Under the pieces are notes generated by a model that saw only the letters and a list, made by a program, of their open reading frames with translations, did no database searches and was not told the DNA's origin. Shown piece by piece: positions 8,937 to 18,540 of a stretch of DNA of 64,000 nucleotides (its first letter is position 1; the number at the start of each line of letters is the position of its first letter). The translations under genes were made by a program, and so were the position numbers. This DNA is from Serinicoccus hydrothermalis (GTDB taxonomy: Bacteria; Actinomycetota; Actinomycetes; Actinomycetales; Dermatophilaceae): assembly GCF_001685415.1 (NCBI RefSeq), contig NZ_CP014989.1:1488001-1552000 (forward strand), in the 5' to 3' direction.

Positions 8937-9196
8937 TGATCAGCCTGGGCCATGGCTCAGGTGCACCGCTGGGGATCCTCCGCACGCACCGCTGCCCTCG
9001 CGGTGGTCCTGGGCGCCGCCGAGGCAGCCGCCACCTGCACGGCTGTGCTGCGTCGACCGCTCGCCTCCGTCCTCATCCTGCTGGTCTTCTTCCCACCGGC
9101 CGTCCTGGTGCCGATGGTGACCGGCGCCGCCGCGGCGGCGGCGGCGACCGCGCACCCCAGCCACCGACACCGACGCACTGGCGTCTCGGGGCGCGG
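8937..9196. other. gap between convergent genes, no supported gene
   Basis: A plus-strand ORF opens at 8952 with a hydrophobic stretch (LASVLILLVFF), but it has no ribosome site or -10 box and runs antisense into the conserved ABC-F gene. A shorter minus-strand ORF here is Ala/Arg low complexity. I see no RNA gene or repeat. Confidence 0.5.
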
Positions 9197-11065
9197 CTAC
9201 GCCTCGGCCACCTCCGAGGCCTCGAGCCACTCGGTCTCGAGCGCCTCCTCCTGCGCGGTGAGCTCGGCGTCGCGGGCGGTCAGCCGGGCCAGCTCGTCGG
9301 GGTCGGTCGCCACGGCGGCCATCTGCTCGTGCAGCCGCTGCTGCTGGGTGTGCAGCCGGTCCAGCGACCTCTCCACCCGCGCCAGCGTCTTGCGGGCCTC
9401 GCGCACCTGGGCCGGGCTGCGCGACGAGGAGCCAGACCCCGACCCACCGGCGCCCGGTCCGCCCGCCCCCGCCGCGGTCGGCGTGCCCGAGGGGGACGCC
9501 GCAGACCCCCTGCTCCGGCCGGCCGAGCTCATACCCTCGCGAAGCCGGAGGTATTCCTCCACGCCGCCCGGCAGGTCCCGCAAGCTGCCGTCCCCGAGCA
9601 GCGCCACCTGCCGGTCGGTCATGCGCTCCAGCAGGTAGCGGTCGTGGGAGACGACGAGCAGGGTCCCGGCCCATCCGTCGAGCACGTCCTCCATCGCGGT
9701 GAGGGTGTCGATGTCGAGGTCGTTGGTCGGCTCGTCCAGCAGCAGCACGTTGGGCTCGTCCATGAGCAGCCGGACGAACTGCAGCCGCCGCCGCTCCCCG
9801 CCCGAAAGGTCGCCCACCCGCGACTGCTGCCGCCCGCCGGAGAAGCCCAGCCGCTTGGCCAGCGAGCTCGCGCTCACCTCCTTGCCCCCGATCACCGTGA
9901 ACGATCGCACCTCGGTGATCGCGTCGATGACCGACCAGCCGGCGACCCGGTCCAGCTCGCGCAGCTCCTGTGACAGACACGCCATCCGCACCGTCTTGCC
10001 GGTCTTGAGCTTGCCCGCGGCCAGCGGGTGCTGGCCCAGCAGCACCCGCAGCAACGTGGACTTGCCCGCGCCGTTGACGCCGACGACGCCATATCGGTCG
10101 CCCGGTCCGATCCGCCAGGTGACATCGGTGAGCAGGTCGCGCTCCCCCACCCGCACCGTGGCGTCCAGCAGGTCGAGGACGTCCTTGCCGAGCCGGGTCG
10201 TCGCGAAGCGCACCAGCTCGACGGAGTCCCGCGGCGGCGGCTCGCCCTCGATGAGGTCGGTCGCGGCCTCGATGCGGAACTTCGGCTTGCTCGTGCGGGC
10301 GGGCGCCCCGCGGCGCAGCCAGGCGAGCTCCTTGCGGGCGAGGTTGGCCCGCCGCTCCTGGGTCACCCGGGCGACGCGCTGCCGCTCGACCTTGGCCAGG
10401 ACGTAGGCGGCATACCCGCCCTCGTAGGTGTGCACCTCGCCGTCGGCGACCTCCCAGGTCAGCGTGGAGACGGCGTCGAGGAACCACCGGTCGTGGGTCA
10501 CGACGACGAGCGCGCTGCCCGGCCGCACCCGCCGCTCCGAGAGGTATGCCGCGAGCCAGGCGACCCCCTCGACGTCCAGGTGGTTGGTCGGCTCGTCGAG
10601 CACGAGCAGGTCGGGGTCGGCGACGAGCAGCGCGGCGAGGGCGAGCCGGCGCCGCTCCCCGCCGGACAACGGCCCGACGGCCGCGTCCCAGCCACCGACC
10701 GCGGTGGCGCTGTCCCCGAGCAGCCCCTCGATGACGTGCCGGACCCGCGCGTCGCCGGCCCACTCGTGCTCTTCCAGGTCACCGAGCACGACCTGCCGCA
10801 CCGTGGCCCGCGGGTCCAGGACGTCGGTCTGGCCGAGCATCCCGACCCTGACGTCGTTCGTGCGGATGACCCGTCCGCCGTCCAGCGGCCGCGCATCGGT
10901 CAGCACCGAGAGCAGCGAGGTCTTGCCGCCGCCGTTGCGGCCGACCACACCGATGCGGTCGCCGTCGAGCACCCCGACGGAGACGTCGTCGAGCAGCACC
11001 TGCGTGCCGGCGAGCAGGTGGGCGCGGTCGAGGGTGACGAGGCTGGCGCGTGCGGCCGGCGCCAT
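9197..11065 (-). CDS. ABC-F family ATPase (Uup/EttA-like ribosome-associated protein)
   Basis: 622 residues with two ABC cassettes and no membrane segment. Walker A motifs: GRNGGGKTS (42-50) and GVNGAGKST; signatures LSGGERRRL in both; Walker B LLVLDEPTNHLD and LLLDEPTNDLD. A Gly/Ser-rich linker leads to a C-terminal coiled coil (last about 90 residues), as in Uup. ABC-F proteins act on the ribosome, rescuing or gating translation, and some give antibiotic resistance. The ATG overlaps the ispE stop (TGATG). In actinobacteria this gene regularly follows rsmA-ispE. Confidence 0.93.
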   Translation of the reverse strand: MAPAARASLVTLDRAHLLAGTQVLLDDVSVGVLDGDRIGVVGRNGGGKTSLLSVLTDARPLDGGRVIRTNDVRVGMLGQTDVLDPRATVRQVVLGDLEEHEWAGDARVRHVIEGLLGDSATAVGGWDAAVGPLSGGERRRLALAALLVADPDLLVLDEPTNHLDVEGVAWLAAYLSERRVRPGSALVVVTHDRWFLDAVSTLTWEVADGEVHTYEGGYAAYVLAKVERQRVARVTQERRANLARKELAWLRRGAPARTSKPKFRIEAATDLIEGEPPPRDSVELVRFATTRLGKDVLDLLDATVRVGERDLLTDVTWRIGPGDRYGVVGVNGAGKSTLLRVLLGQHPLAAGKLKTGKTVRMACLSQELRELDRVAGWSVIDAITEVRSFTVIGGKEVSASSLAKRLGFSGGRQQSRVGDLSGGERRRLQFVRLLMDEPNVLLLDEPTNDLDIDTLTAMEDVLDGWAGTLLVVSHDRYLLERMTDRQVALLGDGSLRDLPGGVEEYLRLREGMSSAGRSRGSAASPSGTPTAAGAGGPGAGGSGSGSSSRSPAQVREARKTLARVERSLDRLHTQQQRLHEQMAAVATDPDELARLTARDAELTAQEEALETEWLEASEVAEA

Positions 11066-12078
11066 CAGCCGATCACCGGGCCCAGCGGACCGGGCCGATC
11101 GGTGTCGGGGCGGGAGCGGGGCGGCTCGGGGTTGCTGCGCTGGTGGACGATCTGCGCCCCCGGCGCCGGGCCGACGGCCCGCTCGATGTCGCCGGTGGGG
11201 CCGTTGGCGGCGAGGCCGACGGACAGGTCGATCGCCTCGGTCTGCGAGCCGACGAGGAAGGCGACGGTCGGTCCGGAGCCGGACACGATGCCGGCCCGCG
11301 CCCCGAGGTCGAGCCCCGCGGAGAGCGCCTCGGCGAGCACCGGCTCCAGCGAGATCGCGGCCTCCTGCAGGTCGTTGTGCAACGCCGCCGCCACCTCGTC
11401 GGTGTCCATCCGGCGCAACGCGGTCATGAGCGCCCCGCTCGGCTCGGGCGCGCCGGGGGTCACCCCGCCCTCGGCGCGCAACCGGTCGCACTCGGCATAC
11501 ACCTGCGGCGTGGACAGGCTGAGCCCCTCGCCCGCCCAGAGCACCCAGTGCAGCTCGCCGCGGGCGAGCACGGAGGTGACCTGCTCGCCGCGGCCGCTGC
11601 CCATCGCGGTGCCGCCGTGCAGCAGGAACGGGATGTCCGAGCCCAGGCTGGCCCCGAGCATCTCGAGCAGGTCGTTCTCCAGGTGGTCCAGCCCCCACAC
11701 CTCGCGGCACCCGACGAGGGTCGCCGCGGCGTCGGCGCTGCCGCCGGCCATCCCCCCGGCGACCGGGATGTGCTTGTCGATGTCGATGCGGACCGGGTCG
11801 ACCTTGGCCCGGCGCGCGCGGCGCTTGGCGAGGGTCCGTGCCGCGACGAGCGCGAGGTTGCTGTCGTCGGTCGGGACGTGCTCGCCCCAGGGCCCGGTGA
11901 CGTGCACCGACCAGTCGTCGGCGGGCTGCACGGTGACGGTGTCGTAGAGGCTCACCGCGTGGTAGATCGTCGACAGCTCGTGGTAGCCGTCCTCGCGCAG
12001 CGGCCCGACCGACAGGCCGAGGTTGATCTTGCCGGGCACCCGGACGGTCACCGTCTGCGCCTGCGTGCCCGTCGTCAT
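11065..12078 (-). CDS. ispE: 4-diphosphocytidyl-2-C-methyl-D-erythritol kinase
   Basis: GHMP kinase of the MEP pathway to isopentenyl diphosphate; phosphorylates CDP-ME in the cytosol. 337 residues: the N-terminal VPGKINLGLSV substrate motif, the ATP loop PVAGGMAGGSADAAATL (near residue 110) and the late GSGPTVAFLV motif are all present. The tail of about 35 residues is Pro/Arg-rich. ATG 12078 has TAGGGT (rc of 12085-12090) six bases upstream, so it can be transcribed leaderlessly on its own as well as from rsmA. Confidence 0.96.
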   Translation of the reverse strand: MTTGTQAQTVTVRVPGKINLGLSVGPLREDGYHELSTIYHAVSLYDTVTVQPADDWSVHVTGPWGEHVPTDDSNLALVAARTLAKRRARRAKVDPVRIDIDKHIPVAGGMAGGSADAAATLVGCREVWGLDHLENDLLEMLGASLGSDIPFLLHGGTAMGSGRGEQVTSVLARGELHWVLWAGEGLSLSTPQVYAECDRLRAEGGVTPGAPEPSGALMTALRRMDTDEVAAALHNDLQEAAISLEPVLAEALSAGLDLGARAGIVSGSGPTVAFLVGSQTEAIDLSVGLAANGPTGDIERAVGPAPGAQIVHQRSNPEPPRSRPDTDRPGPLGPVIG

Positions 12079-12100
12079 GACTTCACCCTATGGGGTCGGC

Positions 12101-13024
12101 TCACGACGGCGGCGAGGGGCGCTGACCTGCGGCTTCGGCGATGCGGGCGAAGTCGGTCACGGTGAGCACCTCGCCGCGGGCCCGCGGGTCGACGCCGGCG
12201 GCCCGCAGGTATGCCTCCGCCTGCGCCGCCGATCCCGCCCAGCCGGCGAGCGCCGCGCGCAGGGTCTTGCGGCGCTGCGCAAAGGCCGCGTCGACGCAGG
12301 CGAAGACCTGCTCCCGCGTCGCCGAGACCTCCGGCGGGTCGCGGCGGACCATGCGCACGAGGCCGGAGTCGACGTTGGGTGCGGGCCAGAAGACAGAGCG
12401 GCCGATCCGCCCGGCGCCGGTGACGTCGGCATACCAGGCGGCCTTGACGCTGGGCACGCCGTAGACCCGGCTGCCGGGCGCCGCGGCGAGCCGCTCGGCG
12501 ACCTCGAGCTGGACCATGACGAGCACGCTGCGCAGCGTGGGGACGGTCGCGAGCAGGTGCAGCACGACGGGCACCGCGACGTTGTAGGGCAGGTTGGCGA
12601 CCAGGGCGGTGGGCTGGGGGTCGGGCAGCGCGGTGACCCGCAGGGCGTCGGCCTGCACCACCTGCAGCCGGTCGGAGAGGTCCGGCGCGTGCTCGGCCAC
12701 GGTCGCGGGCAGCTGGGCCGCGAGGGCCGGGTCGATCTCCACCGCGGTGACCTGCCGCACCTGCGGGAGGAGGCCGAGGGTGAGCGAGCCCAGCCCCGGC
12801 CCGACCTCCAGCACGACGTCGCCGGTGCCCACGTCGGCGGCGCGCACGATGCGCCGCACGGTGCCCTTGTCGATGACGAAGTTCTGCCCCCACTGCTTGG
12901 TCGGCCGGATCCCCAGGCGGGCGGCCAGGTCTCGGACCTGCGCCGGCCCGAGCAACGCGGCCTCGGACCCCCCGGTGTCGCCCTGCGTCCCGGAGGACGG
13001 CGCGGGGGTCGGTCGCTCGCTCAC
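12101..13024 (-). CDS. rsmA: 16S rRNA (adenine1518-N6/adenine1519-N6)-dimethyltransferase
   Basis: KsgA family; dimethylates two adenines in helix 45 during late 30S assembly. SAM motif [11 protein letters not shown], catalytic NLPYNVAVP and the KRKTL-like C-terminal segment ([11 protein letters not shown]) are present. Start choice: GTG 13024 gives a GAGAGG ribosome site at nine bases, while the alternative ATG 13033 would directly abut that site. About 307 residues. It lies 22 bp upstream of ispE, the standard order; the gene expected just upstream, rpfB, is absent. Confidence 0.95.
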   Translation of the reverse strand: MSERPTPAPSSGTQGDTGGSEAALLGPAQVRDLAARLGIRPTKQWGQNFVIDKGTVRRIVRAADVGTGDVVLEVGPGLGSLTLGLLPQVRQVTAVEIDPALAAQLPATVAEHAPDLSDRLQVVQADALRVTALPDPQPTALVANLPYNVAVPVVLHLLATVPTLRSVLVMVQLEVAERLAAAPGSRVYGVPSVKAAWYADVTGAGRIGRSVFWPAPNVDSGLVRMVRRDPPEVSATREQVFACVDAAFAQRRKTLRAALAGWAGSAAQAEAYLRAAGVDPRARGEVLTVTDFARIAEAAGQRPSPPS

Positions 13025-13075
13025 GCCCGGCATCCTCTCACCCGGCTGCGGCTCGTCGTCCACAGATCCACCTGG

Positions 13076-13197
13076 GTGGCCCAAGGTCTGGTCCGGCCTC
13101 CGAGACGGTCGCTGCGCGACCTGGGCCCGCCCCTGCCCCCGCGGGAGGGCGCCACCCTGACGGAACTGCTGGAGCAGGATCGCGAGGAAGGCTGTAG
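13076..13197 (+). pseudogene. remnant of a Phd/VapB-type antitoxin (C-terminal part)
   Basis: The frame from 13076 reads [22 protein letters not shown], then [16 protein letters not shown], which looks like the proline-rich neutralising C-terminus of Phd/YefM-type antitoxins that ends directly before a PIN toxin. No N-terminal DNA-binding part remains upstream, because rsmA starts there on the other strand. The frame also lacks a stop before the toxin start (GGC TGT AGA TGG), so a slip has occurred. Assignment rests on pattern and on the adjacent toxin fragment. Confidence 0.5.
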
Positions 13198-13320
13198 ATG
13201 GCCGTCTACCTCGATGCCTCCGCCCTCGCCAAGCTGGTCCACCACGAGTCCGAGTCCTCCACGTCGCCTCACCCGGCCACGACGACGAAGACCGACCAGG
13301 GCCTGGCACAGCCTCGAAGC
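13198..13320 (+). pseudogene. remnant of a VapC-type PIN-domain toxin (N-terminus only)
   Basis: ATG 13198 opens [20 protein letters not shown], the textbook first strand and helix of a PIN RNase, including the first catalytic Asp (residue 6). After about 20 residues similarity stops and the frame becomes Thr/Pro-rich before running into tatD on the opposite strand. The remaining acidic residues of the active site are gone, so it cannot be functional. With the preceding antitoxin fragment it marks a decayed toxin-antitoxin pair. Confidence 0.7.
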
Positions 13321-13323
13321 CCC

Positions 13324-14169
13324 TCACCAGGGGCCGTAGACCGCCTCGCTGTTCGCCGAGAGCGCCTCGCACAGCTGCGGCACGGAGGTGTTGAGCGTCG
13401 CGGCCATGGCCCGCACGGTGAGCGGCACGAGGTAGGGCGCGTTGACCTGGCCCCGGTGGGGCGTCGGCGTGAGGTAGGGCGCGTCGGTCTCGACGAGCAG
13501 GTGCTCCACCGGTGTCACGGACAGCGCGTCGCGCAGGTCCTTGGCGTTCTTGAAGGTCACCGTGCCCGCGAACGACAGGTAGTAGCCGCGGCGCGCGCAC
13601 TCCCGAGCCATCTCCATACCCCCGGAGAAGCAGTGCAGCACCGTCTTCTCCGGCGCACCCTCCTCGGCGAGGATGCGGAGCACGTCGTCGTGGGCGTCCC
13701 GGTCGTGGATCTGCAGCGCCAGGCCGAGCTCCTTGGCGAGCGCGATGTGCCGGCGGAAGGAGTGCTGCTGCGCGGCGACCCCCTCCTCGCCGGTGCGGAA
13801 GTAGTCCAGCCCGGTCTCGCCGACCACCCGGATCCGGGGGTGCGCGGCGAGCGCGCCGATCTCGTCGATGACGGCGTCGAGGTCGCCGGCCTCCTCGTGG
13901 CCCGGCGCCTCGTTGGGGTGGATCGCCACCCCGCCCAGGACCGCCGGGTGCTCGTCGACCACCTGCACGGTCCAGCGTGCCGCCTCGATGTCGCAGCCGA
14001 TCTGGACCAGCCGGTCGACCCCCACGGCCGCGGCCTCCGCCACGACCTGCTCGACCGGGAGGCGCTCGGCCCCCTCCCGGCGGGTGTCGAGGTGGCAGTG
14101 GTTGTCCACCACTGGGATCGGCAGGGGGTCGGGAGCGGGTGGCCGCTCGACCAGCCGCTCTGGCGTCAT
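13324..14169 (-). CDS. tatD: TatD-family metal-dependent deoxyribonuclease
   Basis: 281 residues, a TIM-barrel amidohydrolase-fold nuclease. Metal ligands lie in [31 protein letters not shown] and ETDAPYLTP, all conserved in TatD/YcfH proteins implicated in DNA repair and quality control. The start overlaps the metG stop (ATGA), so the two are co-translated; metG-tatD is the common actinobacterial pair. Confidence 0.95.
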   Translation of the reverse strand: MTPERLVERPPAPDPLPIPVVDNHCHLDTRREGAERLPVEQVVAEAAAVGVDRLVQIGCDIEAARWTVQVVDEHPAVLGGVAIHPNEAPGHEEAGDLDAVIDEIGALAAHPRIRVVGETGLDYFRTGEEGVAAQQHSFRRHIALAKELGLALQIHDRDAHDDVLRILAEEGAPEKTVLHCFSGGMEMARECARRGYYLSFAGTVTFKNAKDLRDALSVTPVEHLLVETDAPYLTPTPHRGQVNAPYLVPLTVRAMAATLNTSVPQLCEALSANSEAVYGPW

Positions 14170-15998
14170 ACCGCGGCGTCCGCGGGCTCGTCGACGAGGC
14201 CGAGCCGGGCGCGCTCCTCCTCGACCACCGAGGGGTCGAGCTTGGTGAAGATCAGCGAGGGCTTGGCCACGACGGCGCCCACGGTCACCGCGCGGTGCTC
14301 CCAGCGCGGGGCCGCGGAGTAGTCGCCGGTGATGACCGGGTAGTCCGGGCGGGAGCTGTCGTCGAGGTCGGCGACGGTCTCCAACCGCGGCATCGGCTGG
14401 AACTCACCCTCGCCGCCGAGCGCCTGGTGCACCGCGGTCGAGGAGTGCGGCAGGTAGGGCGACAGGATGGTGTTGAGGTCCACGACGACCTGCGCGAGGG
14501 TATGCAGCACCGTCGCCAGCCGCTCGCGCTGGTCCTCCCCCTTGAGCTTGAAGGGCTCGGTCGTCGAGACGTAGGCGTTGGCCTCGCCGACCAGCCGCAT
14601 CGCCTCGCTCAGCGCCGCCTTCTGCTTGTGGGTCGCGATGAGGGAGCCGACCGTCCCGAAGCCGTCACGGACCTGGTCCAGCAGCGCGCGGTCCACGTCC
14701 TCCAGCTCACCGGGCTGCGGGATCTCGCCGAAGTTCTTGGCGATCATCGAGGCGGTCCGGTTGACCAGGTTGCCCCAGCCGGCGACGAGCTCGTTGTTGG
14801 TGCGCTTGACGAACTCGGGCCAGGAGAAGTCGGAGTCGGCGGTCTCCGGCGCGGCGGCGGAGAGGAAGTAGCGCAGGGCGTCCGGCTGGTAGCGCTCCAG
14901 CACGTCGCGGACATAGATGACGACGTTGCGCGAGGTGGAGAACTGCTTGCCCTCCATCGTGAGGAACTCGCTGGAGACGACCTCGGTCGGGAGGTTGAGC
15001 TCGCCGAACGGCCCGACCTCGCCGCCCTTGCTCCCCTGGCCGTTGTGGGCCAGCATCTCGGCCGGCCAGATCTGGGAGTGGAAGGTGATGTTGTCCTTGC
15101 CCATGAAGTAGTAGGTCAGCGCGTCCGCCCCGTTCCACCACTCGCGCCAGCGCTCGCCCTGCTCCCCGGGCAGCCGACGGGCCCACTCCACGGACGCGGA
15201 GAGGTAGCCGATGACCGCGTCGAACCAGACGTAGAGCTTCTTCGTCGGGTTCTCCCGCCAGCCGTCGAGGGGGATGGTGATGCCCCAGTCGATGTCGCGG
15301 GTGATGGGGCGCGGCCGGATCTCCTCGAGGATGTTCGTGGAGAAGCGGATGACGTTGGGCCTCCACAGCCCGCTGCGCTCGCGGCCGTCGAGCCACTCGC
15401 GCAGCGCGTCGGCGAGCGCGGGCAGGTCGAGGAAGAAGTGCTGGGTGTCGCGGAACTCCGGCGTCTCCCCGTTGATCTTCGAGCGCGGGTCCTCGAGGTC
15501 GGCGGGGTCGAGCTGGTTGCCGCAGTTGTCGCACTGGTCGCCCCGCGCATCGGCATACCCGCAGATCGGGCAGGTGCCCTCGATATAGCGGTCCGGCAGC
15601 GTCCGGCCGGTCGACGGGCTGATGGCGACCTGCTGGGTCTGCTCGATGAGGTAGCCGTTGCGGTGGCAGGCGAGGAACATCTGCTGCACGACGTCGTCGT
15701 GGTTGGCCGTCGTGGTGCGCGTGTAGAGGTCGTAGGACACCCCGAGCGCGGTGAGGTCCGCCGCGATGAGCGCGTGGTTGGTGTCGATGAACTCCTGCGG
15801 GCTCTGCCCCGCCTTGTCCGCCTGGACCAGGATCGGCGTGCCGTGCTCGTCCGAGCCCGACACCATGAGCACCTCGTGCCCAGCCATCCGCATGTAGCGG
15901 CTGAAGACGTCGGAGGGGACGCCGAAGCCGGCGACGTGACCGATGTGGCGCGGACCGTTGGCGTAGGGCCAGGCGACCGCGGACAGGACGTGACTCAT
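14166..15998 (-). CDS. metG: methionyl-tRNA synthetase
   Basis: Charges tRNA-Met with methionine. 610 residues: the HIGH-type motif [10 protein letters not shown] at the N-terminus, a zinc knuckle with two CxxC pairs ([17 protein letters not shown]), the KMSKS-type loop as KQFSTSRN, and the anticodon-binding helical domain at the C-terminus; there is no appended tRNA-binding OB domain. ATG 15998 is preceded at eight bases by TAGACT (rc of 16007-16012), so the transcript is nearly leaderless and begins the metG-tatD operon. Confidence 0.97.
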   Translation of the reverse strand: MSHVLSAVAWPYANGPRHIGHVAGFGVPSDVFSRYMRMAGHEVLMVSGSDEHGTPILVQADKAGQSPQEFIDTNHALIAADLTALGVSYDLYTRTTTANHDDVVQQMFLACHRNGYLIEQTQQVAISPSTGRTLPDRYIEGTCPICGYADARGDQCDNCGNQLDPADLEDPRSKINGETPEFRDTQHFFLDLPALADALREWLDGRERSGLWRPNVIRFSTNILEEIRPRPITRDIDWGITIPLDGWRENPTKKLYVWFDAVIGYLSASVEWARRLPGEQGERWREWWNGADALTYYFMGKDNITFHSQIWPAEMLAHNGQGSKGGEVGPFGELNLPTEVVSSEFLTMEGKQFSTSRNVVIYVRDVLERYQPDALRYFLSAAAPETADSDFSWPEFVKRTNNELVAGWGNLVNRTASMIAKNFGEIPQPGELEDVDRALLDQVRDGFGTVGSLIATHKQKAALSEAMRLVGEANAYVSTTEPFKLKGEDQRERLATVLHTLAQVVVDLNTILSPYLPHSSTAVHQALGGEGEFQPMPRLETVADLDDSSRPDYPVITGDYSAAPRWEHRAVTVGAVVAKPSLIFTKLDPSVVEEERARLGLVDEPADAAV

Positions 15999-16058
15999 GG
16001 GTCACCAGTCTAGGTCGGCGCGGGCCTGCTCCCCTCCCACTGGCCCCGCCGCGGGAGG

Positions 16059-17861
16059 TCAGCTCTGCGGGATGAACAGGTCGAGCGGGAGATCGGTCTC
16101 GCCGTCTCCGTCGGTGTCCAGCCCCTCGAACCCGTCCCGCAGGTCGTCCATGCCCGGCGCCTGCACGGTGAGCGACCACCAGCGGATGCCACCGACCTCG
16201 GAGACGGTGCCGATTGGCTGCTGCACCGTCATGCTGTCGTCGACCGGCACGAGCGCAGGATCTCCGCCGTCCCCGGGCAGGCGTGCGACCAGATCCCATT
16301 CCTCACTCCCGAGCTCGACGCCGACGAGCCGCGGCCCGTCCGCGACGAGGGCCCGCCCGACATCGCCGCGATGCACCACCCACAGCCCGGTGGCGCCGTC
16401 GAAGGCGACGAAGAGGTCGTCGTCCGCACCCGTCTCCAGCGTCCCCGGCTCGGCCCCGACCACCTGGACGGCCTCGATTCTGCTGGCCGAGCTATCGACC
16501 ACCATGGCGCCGATGACAGTCGCGTCCTCGTGGTCCGCAAGGGTGTCCTGGGCCAGTTGGAGGTGGGCGGCCATCAGCTCCCGGCCGTCCACCTCGACCA
16601 CGGACCTCTCCTGCACGAGCTGTGGCGCGAGTGCCGACGCCGGGCCGCCGTCCTCGGCGGCGTCGGGCCAGCGGACGACTGGCACGAGCCGCGACATCGG
16701 AGCCTTCTCCTCCACGTCTGCCACGAGGACGACCTCGTCGCCGTCCTCCCAGGCCCACACATCAGCTCCCAGACCCGGCACCGGCACCAGCGGGACGCCC
16801 GCTCGCGTGGCGCGCAGCTGCGAGTCGGTGCCGGTGACATCCACCCCTGCGAGCCCGTCGGCGCCGACGAGATCACCGTCGCGGTCGTTCCACTCCTGCC
16901 CGTCGGCGGACCACTGCAGGTCCGGACCGAAGACCTGTCCGGACCCTGGCTGCGCCGGACGGGAGGCGAGGGCGAACGCACTGTCCCCCAGCTGCACCGT
17001 GTCCACGACGGGGCCACCGCCCACATGCCGGCCGGGAGCGGTCGTGACCAGTCGTGCCCGATCCGCCTCCTGCGGTAGCCGCGCCAGGACCCAGTCGACG
17101 TCGTCGCCGCCGCGCCACCACGGCAGCTGGTCCACCCCGACGACCGCGTCGCCCGGCGGGACGAGCTCCGCGCCGTCCACGACGCCGCTGAGCTGCCGGT
17201 CGGGCAACGAGAAGACCCGACGCTCGACCCGTCCGTCCCCCACCACAGCCGTGTCCGCGACCTCACCACCCGCCGTCCACACCGAGCCGTCACCGTGGAA
17301 CAGCAGGTCCTCCGGCAGGCGCGCAGGTGCCTCGAGGACGGCATACCAGAGGTCGTCAGGCCCCTGGACCGGGCCGATCTCGCCAGGGTCCAGCGATGCC
17401 GGCAGGACCTGCGCGCCCTCGGCGGCGCCCGGCTGCTGCCAGACCAGGACGCTCGCCCGCCCACCCGCATACAGCTCGGCACCGAAGTCGGTCCTGGCTC
17501 CCGTGATCGTCTCCTCCTCGCCGTCCACCACCACGACCGCCTCCGAGCTGGTCGCGGTGCGGCTCACGACGACCGACGACACGCCGTCCTGGGTGTCCCG
17601 GTCCACCAGGGTGAGGGTGGTGGGCTCCTCGACCTCCCAGACGACCGAGGCAGGCGAGACCTCCGGCGGGCCGAAGGGGTCGCCCAGGCCCAGCCAGACC
17701 GAACCCACCAGAGCCAGGGCTCCGACGCCCGACCCGAGGCCCACGGCGCGGCGCCGACGCACCCGGCGCCGGCCCTCGGCCAGCAGCGCACCGGTGCTCA
17801 GGTGGGTGGGCGGCGCCTGGCCCACGGCCCGGCGCAGTTCCTGGGTGAGCTGCTCAGACAT
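16059..17861 (-). CDS. large single-pass membrane protein paired with a SigE-family sigma factor (module 1)
   Basis: 600 residues. A cytoplasmic N-terminus of about 40 residues (TQELRRAVGQAPP, then an Arg-rich RRRVRRRRA), one transmembrane helix (about 41-58) and a long extracytoplasmic part rich in Asp, Trp, Val and Gly with repeated beta-strand-like blocks. There is no zinc anti-sigma motif (HxxxCxxC). The start overlaps the sigma stop by eight bases. It parallels the partner at 18541-19992 in layout and N-terminus. A role as anti-sigma or sensor is inferred from pairing only; no known family recognised with certainty. Confidence 0.7.
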   Translation of the reverse strand: MSEQLTQELRRAVGQAPPTHLSTGALLAEGRRRVRRRRAVGLGSGVGALALVGSVWLGLGDPFGPPEVSPASVVWEVEEPTTLTLVDRDTQDGVSSVVVSRTATSSEAVVVVDGEEETITGARTDFGAELYAGGRASVLVWQQPGAAEGAQVLPASLDPGEIGPVQGPDDLWYAVLEAPARLPEDLLFHGDGSVWTAGGEVADTAVVGDGRVERRVFSLPDRQLSGVVDGAELVPPGDAVVGVDQLPWWRGGDDVDWVLARLPQEADRARLVTTAPGRHVGGGPVVDTVQLGDSAFALASRPAQPGSGQVFGPDLQWSADGQEWNDRDGDLVGADGLAGVDVTGTDSQLRATRAGVPLVPVPGLGADVWAWEDGDEVVLVADVEEKAPMSRLVPVVRWPDAAEDGGPASALAPQLVQERSVVEVDGRELMAAHLQLAQDTLADHEDATVIGAMVVDSSASRIEAVQVVGAEPGTLETGADDDLFVAFDGATGLWVVHRGDVGRALVADGPRLVGVELGSEEWDLVARLPGDGGDPALVPVDDSMTVQQPIGTVSEVGGIRWWSLTVQAPGMDDLRDGFEGLDTDGDGETDLPLDLFIPQS

Positions 17862-18336
17862 GGCGCTCCTCCTGCATCAACGGCCGCAGCGCGGCCAGGC
17901 CCTTCGACGTGTAGCTCTTGACCGCGCCCACGCTCACCCCGAGCGTCGCCGCCGTCTCCTTCTCCGACTGGTCCAGGTAGTGCCGCAGCACGACGCACTC
18001 CCGCTCCCGCGGGGAGAGCTGCTGCAGCGCCCGCACCAAGTCCACGACCTCGGGGTCATCCGCCCCGTATGCCCGGTCCGGCACCTCGTCGGTCAAGGTC
18101 TCCCGCCGCGTCTTGCGCCACCGGTCGGTGTGCAGGTTGGACATGACGCGGCGGGCATACGCCAGCGGCTGGCCCGAGGCGACCCGGCGCCACTTCACGT
18201 AGACCCGGACGAAGGTCTCCTGCAGCAGGTCCTCGGCGGCATGGGCGTCGGCGGTGAGCAGCCACGCGTAGGCGTGCAGCGTGGCCCGGCCGGCGTCGAC
18301 GAACTCGACGTAGGCCGCCTCCTCGCTGCTGTGCAT
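17854..18336 (-). CDS. SigE-family (TIGR02983-like) RNA polymerase sigma factor, module 1
   Basis: 160 residues with sigma region 2 (EDLLQETFVRVYVKWRR, then YARRVMSNLHTDRWRK) and region 4 (LSPRERECVVLRHYLDQSEKETAATLGVSVGAVKSYTSKGL). This short form is typical of the Streptomyces-type SigE family. The frame is open to 18492, but ATG 18336 has a GGGAG ribosome site and starts the conserved part. It is overlapped at its 3' end by the membrane partner gene. Similar to the sigma gene at 19985-20470 over its whole length. Confidence 0.9.
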   Translation of the reverse strand: MHSSEEAAYVEFVDAGRATLHAYAWLLTADAHAAEDLLQETFVRVYVKWRRVASGQPLAYARRVMSNLHTDRWRKTRRETLTDEVPDRAYGADDPEVVDLVRALQQLSPRERECVVLRHYLDQSEKETAATLGVSVGAVKSYTSKGLAALRPLMQEERHV

Positions 18337-18461
18337 CGCCCGCTCCCGCCTGCCTCCGGTGCCCGGGCCGGTGCTGCCGGCCCTGGGGCTCAGTGTGCCT
18401 CGGTAACGGGCGGGGCACCGGAAAGGTTGGGGTGGGATCGGCTGCCGTCGCCCATCCCTGG

Positions 18462-18531
18462 ACCTGTGCACCGAACGGTGGCCTGTGCGCACGTTATGCC
18501 GCGTGCACAGGCCACCGTTGGCTGCACAGGT
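18462..18531. repeat. long inverted repeat (about 30-bp arms) between the two sigma modules
   Basis: Left arm 18462-18493 and right arm 18502-18531 are complementary with only a two-base bulge and a short mismatch. Both arms contain ACCTGTGCA-like ends and a CACAGGCCACCGTT core. It begins nine bases after the stop of the module 2 partner gene and lies upstream of the module 1 sigma gene on the transcribed strand. It may terminate or attenuate read-through, although no T-run follows. Confidence 0.75.
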
Positions 18532-18540
18532 TCGGAGTAC

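Noticed and set aside
8952-9638. Plus-strand ORF of 228 codons with a hydrophobic start
   Set aside because: It runs antisense through the conserved ABC-F gene, has no -10 box or ribosome site, and its later part mirrors the coiled-coil codons of that gene.
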